NCBI GenBank assembly: GCA_014896235.1
Contig: JADBKU010000023.1
Coordinates: 124,001-188,000 of the forward strand
Direction of reading: 5' to 3'
Length of the DNA: 64,000 nt
Source: a bacterium
GTDB taxonomy: Bacteria; Desulfobacterota; Binatia; Binatales; Binataceae
The notes under the pieces are model-generated. The model was not told the DNA's origin. It saw only the letters and a program-made list of their open reading frames with translations, and searched no databases. Both the position numbers and the translations under genes were made by a program. This document shows positions 11,154 to 19,686 of this stretch, piece by piece; positions within the stretch are counted from its first letter, which is position 1, and each line of letters begins with the position of its first letter.

Positions 11154-12410
11154 TTATTTCGGATCCGGCATTGTAGCCGATGGAGCGTCGGAACGAACAG
11201 TGGTGGCGCTGAGCGTCGCCGGCGCCATCCCCACCGCGACCGGCGAATATACGTCAACTTTGGTCAACACTTCCGATCCGTCCATCACCGCCACTTTGCC
11301 GAGCAAAGTCCCGGCTGGCAACGGCCCCGTGACGACGCTTGGACCTTCGTAGTCGTATCGAATATCGGCCGTCGGCCGCTTCGGCATCAGGATCGATAGG
11401 TTGTTCTCGGGCACGGGATGGATGGTTTGGCCGTTGTCGAGCTGCACGACCGCAGGCAACGTCTGTCCGGCGTGAAGGACTTCGACTTTTCTGAAGTTGT
11501 TGAAGCCCCAATCGAGCAATTTGGCGCTTTGGATGAAGCGTTCGGGATTGTTCGGCGCGCCAAGAATGACTGAAATCAAACGCATATCGCCGCGTTTCGC
11601 CGTCGCGGTCAGGTTGAAGCCGGCTTCATAGGTAAACCCGGTCTTCAGCCCGTCGCATCCGTAGTAGTGGCCGACAAGGTGGTTGGTGTTGTGCAGGAAC
11701 GCCACGCCGCCGTCGAACTCGGCGGTCTGCAGCGACGACCATTGGAGCAGATTCGTGGTATGAATCAGCGCCCGCGCCAGCGTCGCGAGATCGAGCGCGG
11801 TCGTCCGATCGACGTCATGCATCGGCCGCGGCGGCAGGCCGTCCACGGTTTCATAATGAGTGTCGGTCATGCCGAGTTGCGCGGCTTTCGCGTTCATCAA
11901 ACGCACGGCGCCGTCGATCGAGCCGCCGCCCACGGTTTCGCCGATCGCGACCGCCGCGTCGTTCGCCGACTTGATCAACGCCGCCTTCATCAGCTCGCCG
12001 AGCGGATAAACTTGCCCTTCGCGCAGGCCCAGGCGCGATCCGCCGGTCATTGCCGAGCGATACGAAATACGCACCGGCGTGTTGTACGACAGCCGTCCGG
12101 ATTTGATCGCATCGACCGTGACCAGCAGCAGCATCATTTTCGCCATCGACGCCGGCGGCCAGGAAAGATTCGGATTCACCGCGTACAGGACTCGGCCGGT
12201 GTCGGCGTCCTCAAGCAACGCCGCGTGATACATCGCGACCGGCGCGTGATGTGTCACGCGATGGTGGTAATGGCGACGATGATGCGAGTGGTGGTAGCGC
12301 GACCAATAAGTCGCATGCGCCGCTGGCGCCACGGCCAGCGATGCCGCGATCGTCAGCGCGAATAAACCGGCTCGCAGCCGGCGTTTTGAATTCCAGCGAT
12401 TTTCCGCCAC
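11154..12410 (-). CDS. D-alanyl-D-alanine carboxypeptidase (PBP5/6 family, S11)
   Basis: Trims the terminal D-Ala of peptidoglycan stem peptides in the periplasm. The three active-site motifs are present: SxxK (PASMAKMM), SxN (KSANDAA) and KTG (CDGLKTGFT). The start is set at GTG 12410, which has GGAGG eight bases upstream and leads straight into a signal peptide (KRRLRAGLFALTIAASLAVAPAAHA). Between signal and catalytic domain is an odd His/Tyr-rich linker (SRYHHSHHRRHYHHRVTHH) that could bind metal. A PBP5-type C-terminal beta domain follows; an obvious terminal amphipathic anchor is not seen. Confidence 0.92.
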   Translation of the reverse strand: MAENRWNSKRRLRAGLFALTIAASLAVAPAAHATYWSRYHHSHHRRHYHHRVTHHAPVAMYHAALLEDADTGRVLYAVNPNLSWPPASMAKMMLLLVTVDAIKSGRLSYNTPVRISYRSAMTGGSRLGLREGQVYPLGELMKAALIKSANDAAVAIGETVGGGSIDGAVRLMNAKAAQLGMTDTHYETVDGLPPRPMHDVDRTTALDLATLARALIHTTNLLQWSSLQTAEFDGGVAFLHNTNHLVGHYYGCDGLKTGFTYEAGFNLTATAKRGDMRLISVILGAPNNPERFIQSAKLLDWGFNNFRKVEVLHAGQTLPAVVQLDNGQTIHPVPENNLSILMPKRPTADIRYDYEGPSVVTGPLPAGTLLGKVAVMDGSEVLTKVDVYSPVAVGMAPATLSATTVRSDAPSATMPDPK

Positions 12411-12441
12411 CTCATCCCCTCCACAAGCACGTGCCGGCGCG

Positions 12442-13161
12442 TCAGGGCGCATGCGCCAAACCCGTCAGGCGCGGCGGTCCTTTGACCTCGCCACGCTCGA
12501 TTCGATCGAGAATCGCGAGATTCGCGCGCGCCGGCGCATACTGCGGATTGGCGTTGGCCAACGCCGTCCATTCGTCATGGGCGCGCGCGAAATTCCCCTG
12601 TTCGGCATAGATCACGCCCAACTGATTGTGCGCGTCGATCTGATTCGGATCGAGCTTGAGCGACAACAGCATTTCCTGCTGTGCATCGTTGTACATCCCG
12701 AGCCGCTCGTAAGCCAGCGCGAGATTGAAATGAGTCTCGGGATGGTAGGGGCCGAGCAGTTCCGCCAGCCGCAACACCGCCGCCGCGTCGCCATAGCGAT
12801 CTTCGCCGAGATACAACAGCCCCATGTTGAGAAAAAGTTGCCAGTCGCTCAGGCCGAGATCGACCGCCTTTTGGTAATCGGCGAGCTCGCCGCGATGGTC
12901 GCCGGTCATGCCGAGAGCGAAACCAAGATGGTAATAGGCGAGCGCGTTATTGGGGTGCTCATGGATGACGATTTCGTGGCGGCGAATCGCGGCTGGATAG
13001 TCTTCCATGCCCAGATAGTAGTCCGCGAGCGGGTCGCAAACCTGATCGTCCATTTCACGGCCCGCCCATACTGTGGCTGAAGACGAACCAAGCACCACCG
13101 CGATCGTCATCGCCAGCGCGATAAACAATTGGACGGCGCGGGTCGGCAATAACTCAGCCAA
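12442..13161 (-). CDS. Secreted or membrane-anchored TPR protein
   Basis: 239 residues. A hydrophobic N-terminal segment (LFIALAMTIAVVLGSSSATVWA) acts as signal or anchor. At least five tetratricopeptide repeats follow, with the alternating small/aromatic pattern visible (ALAYYHLGFALGMTGD, THFNLALAYERLGMYNDA, AHNQLGVIYAEQGNFARA). TPR arrays hold protein partners together. It ends 31 bp before the D,D-carboxypeptidase start on the same strand, so it may scaffold cell-wall work. Start is uncertain: TTG at 13161 is used, an ATG 17 codons later would leave a shorter signal. Confidence 0.8.
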   Translation of the reverse strand: MAELLPTRAVQLFIALAMTIAVVLGSSSATVWAGREMDDQVCDPLADYYLGMEDYPAAIRRHEIVIHEHPNNALAYYHLGFALGMTGDHRGELADYQKAVDLGLSDWQLFLNMGLLYLGEDRYGDAAAVLRLAELLGPYHPETHFNLALAYERLGMYNDAQQEMLLSLKLDPNQIDAHNQLGVIYAEQGNFARAHDEWTALANANPQYAPARANLAILDRIERGEVKGPPRLTGLAHAP

Positions 13162-13363
13162 GAATCAGGCCCGTGTCGAACTTCTGAGCGCGGGCGAGAG
13201 AAGCTTAGCGCAATTTGAACTGCTGCAAAAGGGATTTTCGCCGAACGGCGCGGCTGCAAACGCAAAAACGCCCACACGGCCGCGACCCGCGGCCAATTAT
13301 GGCTCGGTATCGCGACCTATGCGGACATATTGTTAACTGACGGCGTGGCTGACGACGACGCAA

Positions 13364-13621
13364 TCAGGACGCGGCGGGCGACGCGGCCGGCGACGCCATT
13401 TCGCCCGAAGACGCCTTGTGGTGCACCATGTGGTGATGCACGTGATGATGCACCATGTGATGCACGTGATGATGCATGTGGTGATGCATCATCTTCGCTG
13501 GCGAGGCTTCAGCCGCTGGGGCCGCCGGTGAAGTTTCAGCCGCCGGGGCCTGCGCGAAAGCCGGCACAGCCATCGCGCCCGCGAACAGTGCCGCCGTCAG
13601 AATCGAAACGGTACGTTTCAT
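13364..13621 (-). CDS. Small secreted histidine-rich protein
   Basis: 85 residues from an ATG preceded by AGGAG; a longer open frame upstream is discarded because the signal peptide (MKRTVSILTAALFAGAMAVPAFA) begins here. The mature part is Ala/Pro-rich around a block with roughly 17 His in 25 residues arranged as repeating MHHH/VHH units, then Ser/Ala-rich. Such His blocks bind Ni, Zn or Cu. Function could be periplasmic metal storage or buffering; no family is recognised. Confidence 0.75.
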   Translation of the reverse strand: MKRTVSILTAALFAGAMAVPAFAQAPAAETSPAAPAAEASPAKMMHHHMHHHVHHMVHHHVHHHMVHHKASSGEMASPAASPAAS

Positions 13622-13870
13622 CTCTATCTCCTCTTCTTTCCGTTCCTCGCGGCTCCTTCGGGAACCGCTAGAATCTGTTTCAGATGCCAAGGCCGTGCCA
13701 GCACGGCCGCCTGCTTCAAGCGCTGTAGAATAGAGACGTTTTCGTCAAAGCGCCAGCGTAACGATGACTTATTACGTGCAAACGATGACGATTTGCGTCG
13801 AACTCCCCCCGCTGTCGTTGCGGATTCAGTCCCGGCCGCGCCCGGCGAAATCCATCGCTTCAGGCTCGGA

Positions 13871-14707
13871 TTAGCCGCCGTATCTCGCTCGTTTAAGCTC
13901 CCAATAGAGCGAAAACAAATCTTTGAACGCTCCAATGATTGTCGCGGCGCTGTTTCCGCCCTGCACTCCGGCGATTCGTGGCAGATGGGTAACGTCGACT
14001 TCCGCGATGCGCGCCCTGCGTCCCGCCAGACGCGCCATCAATTCGGTCGTGATCATCGCGCCGCTCGAATGCAATTCGAGGTTCGCGACCGCTTCGCGCC
14101 GGAACAGCTTGAAGCCGCAATCCATGTCGGTAACCGACAGTCCGAACAGGATACGGGATAAAATTGTCCATGCCTTGCCGTTGAAGCGGCGCATCAAATG
14201 GTCGGCGCGTCGCGCCCGGCGCCCGATTACGACGTCATAATCGGGAATGATCGCGGTCAGCAGGCGCATATCCGCCGGATCGAACTGGCCGTCGCCGTCG
14301 CAGAGCAAAATGAAGGGATAACGCGCGGTGCGAAAGCCGGTGACCATCGCACAGCCGTAGCCCTTGTTGACGCCGTGCCGTTCAAGCCTGACGTGGGGGT
14401 CTTCAGCCGCGAGCCGCTGGGCAATCTCGGCGGTGCGATCCCGGCTGCCGTCGTCGATCACCACGACTTCGAAATCCTCGGCGACCTTGGGCGCTTCGGC
14501 GACAAAGCCGCGCACCACGCGCTCCACGTTGCCTTCTTCGTTGTACGACGGCAGAAATATGGTTAGGCCGCTTAATTTCGCCGGCCACTCTCCCGCCGAT
14601 TCGTGCGGATGGCCGCCATTGCCAGCGCCCGACGGCGCCGCCGACGTGCGCGCGTTCGTTGCGGGTTCGGAAATGGTTGTGGAGGTTGCGTTGCGCTCGG
14701 AGGGCAC
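13871..14707 (-). CDS. Family 2 glycosyltransferase, dolichol-phosphate-mannose-synthase-like
   Basis: 278 residues. The GT-A core is clear: LTIFLPSYNEEGNVE, VVVIDDGSRDRTAEIA, then NKGYGCAMVTGFRTAR and the metal-binding CDGDGQFDP. The later DMDCGFKLFRREA segment is typical of polyprenyl-phosphate glycosyltransferases (DPM1/GtrB-like). No C-terminal membrane helices are visible, so it is probably a soluble or peripheral enzyme loading a sugar onto a lipid carrier. The GTG start at 14707 lacks a ribosome site, and the first 45 residues are low-complexity. Confidence 0.88.
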   Translation of the reverse strand: MPSERNATSTTISEPATNARTSAAPSGAGNGGHPHESAGEWPAKLSGLTIFLPSYNEEGNVERVVRGFVAEAPKVAEDFEVVVIDDGSRDRTAEIAQRLAAEDPHVRLERHGVNKGYGCAMVTGFRTARYPFILLCDGDGQFDPADMRLLTAIIPDYDVVIGRRARRADHLMRRFNGKAWTILSRILFGLSVTDMDCGFKLFRREAVANLELHSSGAMITTELMARLAGRRARIAEVDVTHLPRIAGVQGGNSAATIIGAFKDLFSLYWELKRARYGG

Positions 14708-14743
14708 GTCAACAATTACAAGCCGTGGATTCGCGAAGCTCGC

Positions 14744-15220
14744 TCAGTCGCCGATCTCGCGATAACCGCCTCTAAAGAATAGCAGGGGCTTGCCTTCGGT
14801 GATTTCAGCTTGTTGAACTTCGCCAAGGTAGATTGTGTGATCGCCGCCATCATATGCCGCATACAGCTTGCACTCAATATAGGCCAGCGCGCCGTCGAGA
14901 ATCGGCGCGCCGTTCGCGCCGATTCGGTAGGCCACGCCTTCGAATTTATTGCCGCCGCTGACCGCGAACTTGCGCGACAGCGCTTCCTGGTCGGAGGCGA
15001 GGATGTTCACGGTGAACACGCGGCTTTCTTCGAAAGAACCGTAGCTTTCGGCCTTCTTGTCGACCGAAATGAGGCAGAGCGGCGGATCGAGCGAAACCGA
15101 CGCAAATGCATTCGCCGTCAGTCCATGAATTTTACCGTCTTTGTTCAAGGTGGTAATAACGGTGACGCCAGTGGCGAAATGGCCCATCACCCGGCGCAAT
15201 TCATTCTTGTCGATCGGCAT
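14744..15220 (-). CDS. Flavin reductase domain protein
   Basis: 158 residues with the flavin-reductase-like split-barrel pattern: FATGVTVITT near the N-terminus, GLTANAFASVSLDPPLCLISVDKKAESY (flavin-binding strands) and DHTIYLGEV near the C-terminus. Such proteins supply reduced FMN/FAD to monooxygenases. Start supported by GGGAG upstream. 83 bp downstream of a second flavin reductase on the same strand; no oxygenase component is adjacent. Confidence 0.88.
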   Translation of the reverse strand: MPIDKNELRRVMGHFATGVTVITTLNKDGKIHGLTANAFASVSLDPPLCLISVDKKAESYGSFEESRVFTVNILASDQEALSRKFAVSGGNKFEGVAYRIGANGAPILDGALAYIECKLYAAYDGGDHTIYLGEVQQAEITEGKPLLFFRGGYREIGD

Positions 15221-15302
15221 CGCACGACTCCCGCATCAGGTCGGCGCGGGATGCTAGCAAAGGGGTTCAGCGCCGGTCAAATTAGTCCTCCCGCGTCCGC
15301 TG

Positions 15303-15815
15303 TCACCATCCCGTGCGATCGCGCGGCAGCACCTCCTTGCCGCCCAGATAGACATAATCAAGCTCAAGCGAGGTCAGCGGCCGCTCCGGTGCTCCAATTC
15401 GCACGCCAATCGGCGCGCCGACGAAAATCGTATGGTCGCCGGCGATCATCTGCGAGTGCACCCGCGCCTCGATCGAGACCATCGCCCGCTCCAGCCACGG
15501 CATCTTGAGGATTGGCGAAAGCGTGTGCGCGATTACGTCCAGATTGTCAGGCCGGCGCGCCGCGGCCGAATAGAAATAATCCTCCAGCTCTTTGCCGCGC
15601 GCGCCCACGACGTTCAGCGCGAACGCTCCCGTCCGCGTGATCATCGCGTTGGAAAAATGGCGATTGTCCACCGCCGCAGTGAACAACGGCGGTTCGCCCG
15701 AAACCTGCGCCACCCACGACGACGACATGCCGTGGCGATGCTCGCCGTCGGCGACCGTCAGCACGTAGATTCCGGTGGTCAGGCTGGCCAGCGCTCGCGC
15801 CACATTTGGATCCAT
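15303..15815 (-). CDS. Flavin reductase domain protein (second copy)
   Basis: 170 residues, same fold as the preceding gene: LTTGIYVLTVADGEHRHGMSSSWVAQVSGEPPLFTAAVDN and later GDHTIFVGAPIGV. The sequence is clearly diverged from its neighbour, so this is an old pair rather than a recent duplication. Strong AAGGAGG before the ATG. Likely first gene of a two-gene leftward operon. Confidence 0.87.
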   Translation of the reverse strand: MDPNVARALASLTTGIYVLTVADGEHRHGMSSSWVAQVSGEPPLFTAAVDNRHFSNAMITRTGAFALNVVGARGKELEDYFYSAAARRPDNLDVIAHTLSPILKMPWLERAMVSIEARVHSQMIAGDHTIFVGAPIGVRIGAPERPLTSLELDYVYLGGKEVLPRDRTGW

Positions 15816-15927
15816 CCAGAATGCCTCCTTTGAGGTTGATTGCCGCTATTGGAAGCCTGATGGCAATTGACGGACGAACCAAGGCTTAACACAATATGGC
15901 AACCGAAACAGGGGACGGGGCAGGCAG

Positions 15928-16710
15928 ATGCGCGGAGCGGAAACGGCGATCGCGACGATAACAGGACTTCTGGCGTTGGCGGGATTGGCCCTAGCTGGCG
16001 ACGTTTCGCCCGCGGCGACTCCGGCTCACGCCGCGGGCGTCGCGGCGTCTTTGGCCTCCCTGCCGAACGTTCCGACGCCATCCGCTGCCGTCCGGGCGAC
16101 GCCGTCGGGCGCCTTTCCCGGTCCGGCCGCGAGCGCGCCCAAGACGACGGTCGCGGCCTTCACGCCCCCGCATCCAGCCGCCGCTTCATCCCCGACCCCG
16201 GCCACCACCAGCGGAGTCGCGCCCGGAATGCGCCTTTTTCTCGACGATCCGGCGTCCGCAACGCGCAATCCGATGAACTGGACCGTGCACGCATGGAAAT
16301 CGCGCCATCTCCTCGAAGTTTACTATCGCGGTTATCTGTTCAAGCGCTATCACGCGGTCTTCGGACGCAGCCGCTTCGGCGGCCCCAAGGAATTCGAAGG
16401 CGACCGGCGCACGCCTGAAGGCGACTACCTGATTGTCTCGAAGCGCCGCAGCGCGCGTTTTCGATGGTTCATGAAGATCAATTATCCGAACGAGCAGGAT
16501 CGCGAGGAATACGATCGGATGCGCGCGGACGGCGACCTGCCGCGCGGCATCGGCGAGGGCGGCAGCGTCGGCATCCACGGCACCGACAATCCGATCCTCA
16601 ATGCGGGCGACGTTGACTGGACCACCGGATGCATCTCGGTGGACAACGCCGACATCAGCGAGCTTGAAAGCCTGTTGCCGGTCGGCACGCTCGTGATAAT
16701 CAAGCCTTGA
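15928..16710 (+). CDS. L,D-transpeptidase (YkuD domain), secreted
   Basis: 260 residues: an N-terminal signal or anchor (TAIATITGLLALAGLALAG), an Ala/Pro/Thr-rich linker to about residue 95, then the YkuD catalytic domain. GGSVGIHGTDNP and the TTGCISVDN motif supply the catalytic His and Cys. L,D-transpeptidases form 3-3 crosslinks in peptidoglycan or attach outer-membrane lipoprotein. FGRSRFGGPKEFEGDRRTPEGDY is the typical substrate-loop region. Transcribed alone. Confidence 0.9.
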   Translation: MRGAETAIATITGLLALAGLALAGDVSPAATPAHAAGVAASLASLPNVPTPSAAVRATPSGAFPGPAASAPKTTVAAFTPPHPAAASSPTPATTSGVAPGMRLFLDDPASATRNPMNWTVHAWKSRHLLEVYYRGYLFKRYHAVFGRSRFGGPKEFEGDRRTPEGDYLIVSKRRSARFRWFMKINYPNEQDREEYDRMRADGDLPRGIGEGGSVGIHGTDNPILNAGDVDWTTGCISVDNADISELESLLPVGTLVIIKP

Positions 16711-16801
16711 ACCGGCCGCCGCGCCTTTGAACCAGAAGATCGCGGGCGGCAATCCGAGGCGCGCCCGAAACGCGGCGCGCTTCGCCGGAAGGAGATAAAA
16801 A

Positions 16802-17983
16802 ATGGAAGCGCCGGCGGGCGAATTCAATTTCACCAAACTGGAACGCGTAGTTTTCGGCCCGGGCAAAATCGAAACACTCGGGCGCGAGCTCGAGCGCCGC
16901 GGCCTGCAACGCGCCGTGGTCGCGACCGGCAAGTCGCTCGGCAAATCGAAGCTGCTTGATCGCGTGACTGGCGCGCTCGGCGCCCGCTGCGCCGCGGTTT
17001 ACAAGGGATGCGCCCAGCACGTGCCCGCGGCGACCGTGCGCGAACTGACGGCCGAAATGCGCCGCGTGGACGCCGACGCCGTGATCAGCTTCGGCGGCGG
17101 CAGCCCGATCGACACGGTCAAGGTCGCGGCGGCTTCGATTCTGAGCGGCGGCGACGCCACCTCCGCCGCGCGCGGCCTCGAATTTTCCGGCGGCATCCGC
17201 GGCGACGGCCGCGACGTTGTCCATTTCGCCGTTCCCACCACGCTCTCGGCTGGCGAATACACGCCCGTTGGCGGCGTCACCGACGAGCCCAGCCGCGTCA
17301 AGAACGGCGTGATCGACCCGCGCCTGCAGCCGCGCGTGGTGCTCAACGATCCCGAACTCACGCTCGAAACGCCCGATTGGCTCTGGGTCGCGACCGGGAT
17401 GCGCGCGTTGGATCACGCGGTCGAAGCGGCCTATTCGATTCGCCATCAGATGCTGACCGACGCGCTCGCGGCCAAGTCGATCGCGCTGCTGGTCGAGCAT
17501 CTGCCGGCGTCGATCAGGACCAAAGGCGCGGAATCGGTCGCGCATCGCGGCAACTGCCAGATGGCGGCGTGGTTTTCGATTTTCGGCGGGATGAACACGC
17601 GCTTCGGCGTCTCCCACGCGCTCGGCCATCAGATCGGCCCCAAATGGGACGTGCCGCACGGCGTGACCTCGTGCATCACGATGCCGCACGTGATGCGCTT
17701 CATGGCGGGAATCGCGCCGCAGCGTTTCGCGCCGATCGCCGAAGGGCTGGGCGTCAAATTCGATGCGGCGAATCCGCGTCCGGGCGCGCTCGAATGCGCC
17801 GATCGCGTGGAGAAGTTCATCCGGCAGTTCGACGTGCCGCATTCGCTCCACGAGGCCGGCGTGAAGCGCCACGAGCTGGCCGAAATCGCCGACACCGTGC
17901 TGAGCGAAGTCGAGCACTCGAAAGTGGTCGATCGCCCGGTCCATCGCGAGGAAATCGTCTCGCTGCTCGAATCGGCCTACTGA
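16802..17983 (+). CDS. Iron-containing alcohol dehydrogenase family protein
   Basis: 393 residues. NAD(P)-binding GGGSPIDTVK and the C-terminal His motifs HALGHQIGPKWDVPHG identify the Fe-ADH/maleylacetate-reductase superfamily. The first metal-ligand region, usually Gly-x-Asp-Ala-Leu-x-His, reads GMRALDHAVEA, so the ligand Asp appears replaced by Arg. Metal use or substrate may therefore differ from classical alcohol dehydrogenases; maleylacetate reductases also lack this Asp. Good ribosome site (GGAAGGAGAT). Confidence 0.85.
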   Translation: MEAPAGEFNFTKLERVVFGPGKIETLGRELERRGLQRAVVATGKSLGKSKLLDRVTGALGARCAAVYKGCAQHVPAATVRELTAEMRRVDADAVISFGGGSPIDTVKVAAASILSGGDATSAARGLEFSGGIRGDGRDVVHFAVPTTLSAGEYTPVGGVTDEPSRVKNGVIDPRLQPRVVLNDPELTLETPDWLWVATGMRALDHAVEAAYSIRHQMLTDALAAKSIALLVEHLPASIRTKGAESVAHRGNCQMAAWFSIFGGMNTRFGVSHALGHQIGPKWDVPHGVTSCITMPHVMRFMAGIAPQRFAPIAEGLGVKFDAANPRPGALECADRVEKFIRQFDVPHSLHEAGVKRHELAEIADTVLSEVEHSKVVDRPVHREEIVSLLESAY

Positions 17984-18008
17984 TTCGCGAGGTCCGGATC
18001 GCCGCCGC

Positions 18009-18392
18009 TCAGCGGTTGTACGCGCCGAGCCAGCGGCGGCGATCCTCGATTATCGGGCGCTGCCGCTTGAGCAGCGCGTAGGCGTCATCGAGCGACATTC
18101 CGCGCCGCCGCGTCAGGAACCACGCGACGGTCAGCGGCGCGCGCTCGCAGCCTTCTTCGCAATGCACCAGCACGCGCATCCCGAGCGCGAGCGCGGCGTC
18201 GATCAGCGCGGCTGTGCTGTCGAGCGTGGCGCGGCCGTTTTGCAGAAACGGCATCATCACGGCGTGCGGCGGTTCGCCGTCAAAGCGCTCCGGCAGCACC
18301 GAGATAATCATGCCCTCGAAGCGGGCCGCGTCCTGCAAATCGCCGACGAACAGGTTCTCGATAATTTCGCTTGCGCCCCAGACTCGCGCCAT
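18009..18392 (-). CDS. Dual-specificity protein phosphatase
   Basis: 127 residues. VHCEEGCERAPLTVAWFLTRRRGMSLDDAY carries the Cys-x5-Arg signature (HCEEGCER) and the following helix of DSP/PTP phosphatases. The expected general-acid Asp loop is less clear. It could dephosphorylate proteins, nucleotides or sugars. Only 32 bp separate it from the upstream cupin gene's stop, so they may be co-transcribed leftwards. Confidence 0.85.
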   Translation of the reverse strand: MARVWGASEIIENLFVGDLQDAARFEGMIISVLPERFDGEPPHAVMMPFLQNGRATLDSTAALIDAALALGMRVLVHCEEGCERAPLTVAWFLTRRRGMSLDDAYALLKRQRPIIEDRRRWLGAYNR

Positions 18393-18424
18393 CAGCAGCC
18401 TCCGCGGCGCGCGATTCTACCACG

Positions 18425-18931
18425 TCAGGCGTCGGGTTCGCCGTCGAAATAGCCGATCTTCGCGCCGGTTCGGAAAATCCCCTCGAAGGTGCGCCGCGTC
18501 TTGTCGCCGCCGGGCGCCGATCCGACCATCACGCCGACTTTTCCCGAATCGGCGTAGAAGGAAACTTCGGGCTCGATCATGGTCGAAAGGCAAAGATAGA
18601 CGAGCGGCGCGTCGGACGTGTTCGCCAGCCGATGCGCGTGCGCGGCGCCCGCCGGAAGCGAAATAAAATCGCCCCTGCCGATCGGGAATTGCGCGTCGCC
18701 CAGCGTGAGCGTGCCCGCGCCGTCGAGGATGTAGATCGCTTCTTCGTTGGCGCTGTGGAAATGGCGCGGAAAGGCCGACGCGCCCGGCGGAACTTCGTAC
18801 AGGCTCGCGCCGAGCATCCGCGCTCCCGCCGCCGCGCCGAGCTGTTTGCGGCGAAAACGGAACGCGCCAGACGCGGGCGCTTCGATCCAGTCGAGGTCGG
18901 CCTGATTGACGATTGCGCTGTGACGGCTCAT
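18425..18931 (-). CDS. Cupin-domain protein
   Basis: 168 residues. A single conserved cupin barrel: SAFPRHFHSANEEAIYILDGAGTLTLGD (motif 1, with His/Glu metal ligands) and PAGAAHAHRLANTSDAPLVYL (motif 2). ATG at 18931 has AAGGAG upstream and is preferred over a TTG eleven codons earlier. The substrate is unknown. A pair of 16-bp direct repeats lies 28 bp upstream of the start and could be its operator. Confidence 0.85.
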   Translation of the reverse strand: MSRHSAIVNQADLDWIEAPASGAFRFRRKQLGAAAGARMLGASLYEVPPGASAFPRHFHSANEEAIYILDGAGTLTLGDAQFPIGRGDFISLPAGAAHAHRLANTSDAPLVYLCLSTMIEPEVSFYADSGKVGVMVGSAPGGDKTRRTFEGIFRTGAKIGYFDGEPDA

Positions 18932-18958
18932 CGGTAGGCTCCTTGGTTGTCCAGATTT

Positions 18959-18994
18959 AATCAAGATATATCAATTTGAATCAAGATATATCAA
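18959..18994. promoter_or_regulatory. Two 16-bp direct repeats, candidate operator
   Basis: AATCAAGATATATCAA occurs at 18959-18974 and again, identically, at 18979-18994, a period of 20 bp (about two helical turns). Each unit contains the palindrome GATATATC. Identical spaced sites in the gap between a leftward gene start (18931) and a rightward gene (19107) are typical of dimeric regulator sites. The regulator is unknown. Confidence 0.6.
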
Positions 18995-19106
18995 GTATCG
19001 AGAAAACGCGCTGCCATTCTCGCGCCTAATCGATATGCTCGAACAGCGCGGCCGGCGCGCTAAATAAACGCGCGCCATTTACGCCGCAGTTGGCGAGGAT
19101 TACGCG

Positions 19107-19421
19107 ATGGCGCAATCGAAATGGATTATGAGCGCGGCGGTCCTGGCCGCCGCTTTGACTTTCGGCATCCCGGCGCGCGCCCAGGCGCCGAGCGCGGCGG
19201 GTGCGCCCGCCGCAGGCTCGATGCAATCGAAGTGGGCGCAGGTCGAGGCCGAACTCGAGGCGAATCCGTCTCTGGTGGACGATCCGAAATATCTCGCGGC
19301 CCATCCGCGGCTCGCCCGGATGCTCGATCGGCATCCCGAGGCCAAAGAGAAAATCAAAAAGGATCCCAAAGGGTTTTTCGAAGCGATGAACCGCCGGCGG
19401 CGTCTTTTCGGCGGGATGTAG
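19107..19421 (+). CDS. Small secreted protein of unknown function
   Basis: 104 residues with a signal peptide (MAQSKWIMSAAVLAAALTFGIPARA-Q). The mature part is charged, with a repeated leaf such as ANPSLVDDPKYLAAHPRLARMLDRHPEAKEKIKKDPKGF. The alternation of short helices and Pro looks like a small helical repeat protein. No family recognised. Confidence 0.7.
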   Translation: MAQSKWIMSAAVLAAALTFGIPARAQAPSAAGAPAAGSMQSKWAQVEAELEANPSLVDDPKYLAAHPRLARMLDRHPEAKEKIKKDPKGFFEAMNRRRRLFGGM

Positions 19422-19537
19422 GAAAAATTCAGCGCCCGCCCGCGCGTTAGAAGCGTTCGAAACAGTTATGTGCCGCGGCGAGTTCCTCCTGACAGCCAAG
19501 TCCGGGCGCCCGTCGCTTTCACGAGCTCTTTTGAATC

Positions 19538-19601
19538 GTCCTGCCCGGGCTTGACCCGGGCATCCAGCGGCATGGATTCGCGGGTCAGGCCCGCGAATGA
19601 C
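19538..19601. repeat. REP-like palindromic intergenic element
   Basis: A 64-bp element that can fold into three successive hairpins: CCCGGG-CTTGA-CCCGGG, a short TCCA/TGGA stem, and TTCGCGGG-TCAGG-CCCGCGAA; the ends are GTC and GAC. This composition is that of a widespread class of extragenic palindromes found in many GC-rich proteobacterial genomes. It sits alone in the 266-bp gap between 19421 and 19687. It is annotated on structure; copy number cannot be judged here. Confidence 0.65.
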
Positions 19602-19686
19602 GGCGTGGGAGTCGCGCGGGCGCGGCTGGCGCCGTTGCGCCCCGCGGGCTAGGCTCTAGTCCATCTTATGGCTTCGGTGCTGCGTC

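Noticed and set aside
13400-13490. CACATG/ATGATG repetitive DNA, possible microsatellite or CRISPR-like repeat
   Set aside because: It is fully explained as code for the His-rich block; no spacers. No CRISPR array was seen anywhere in the window.
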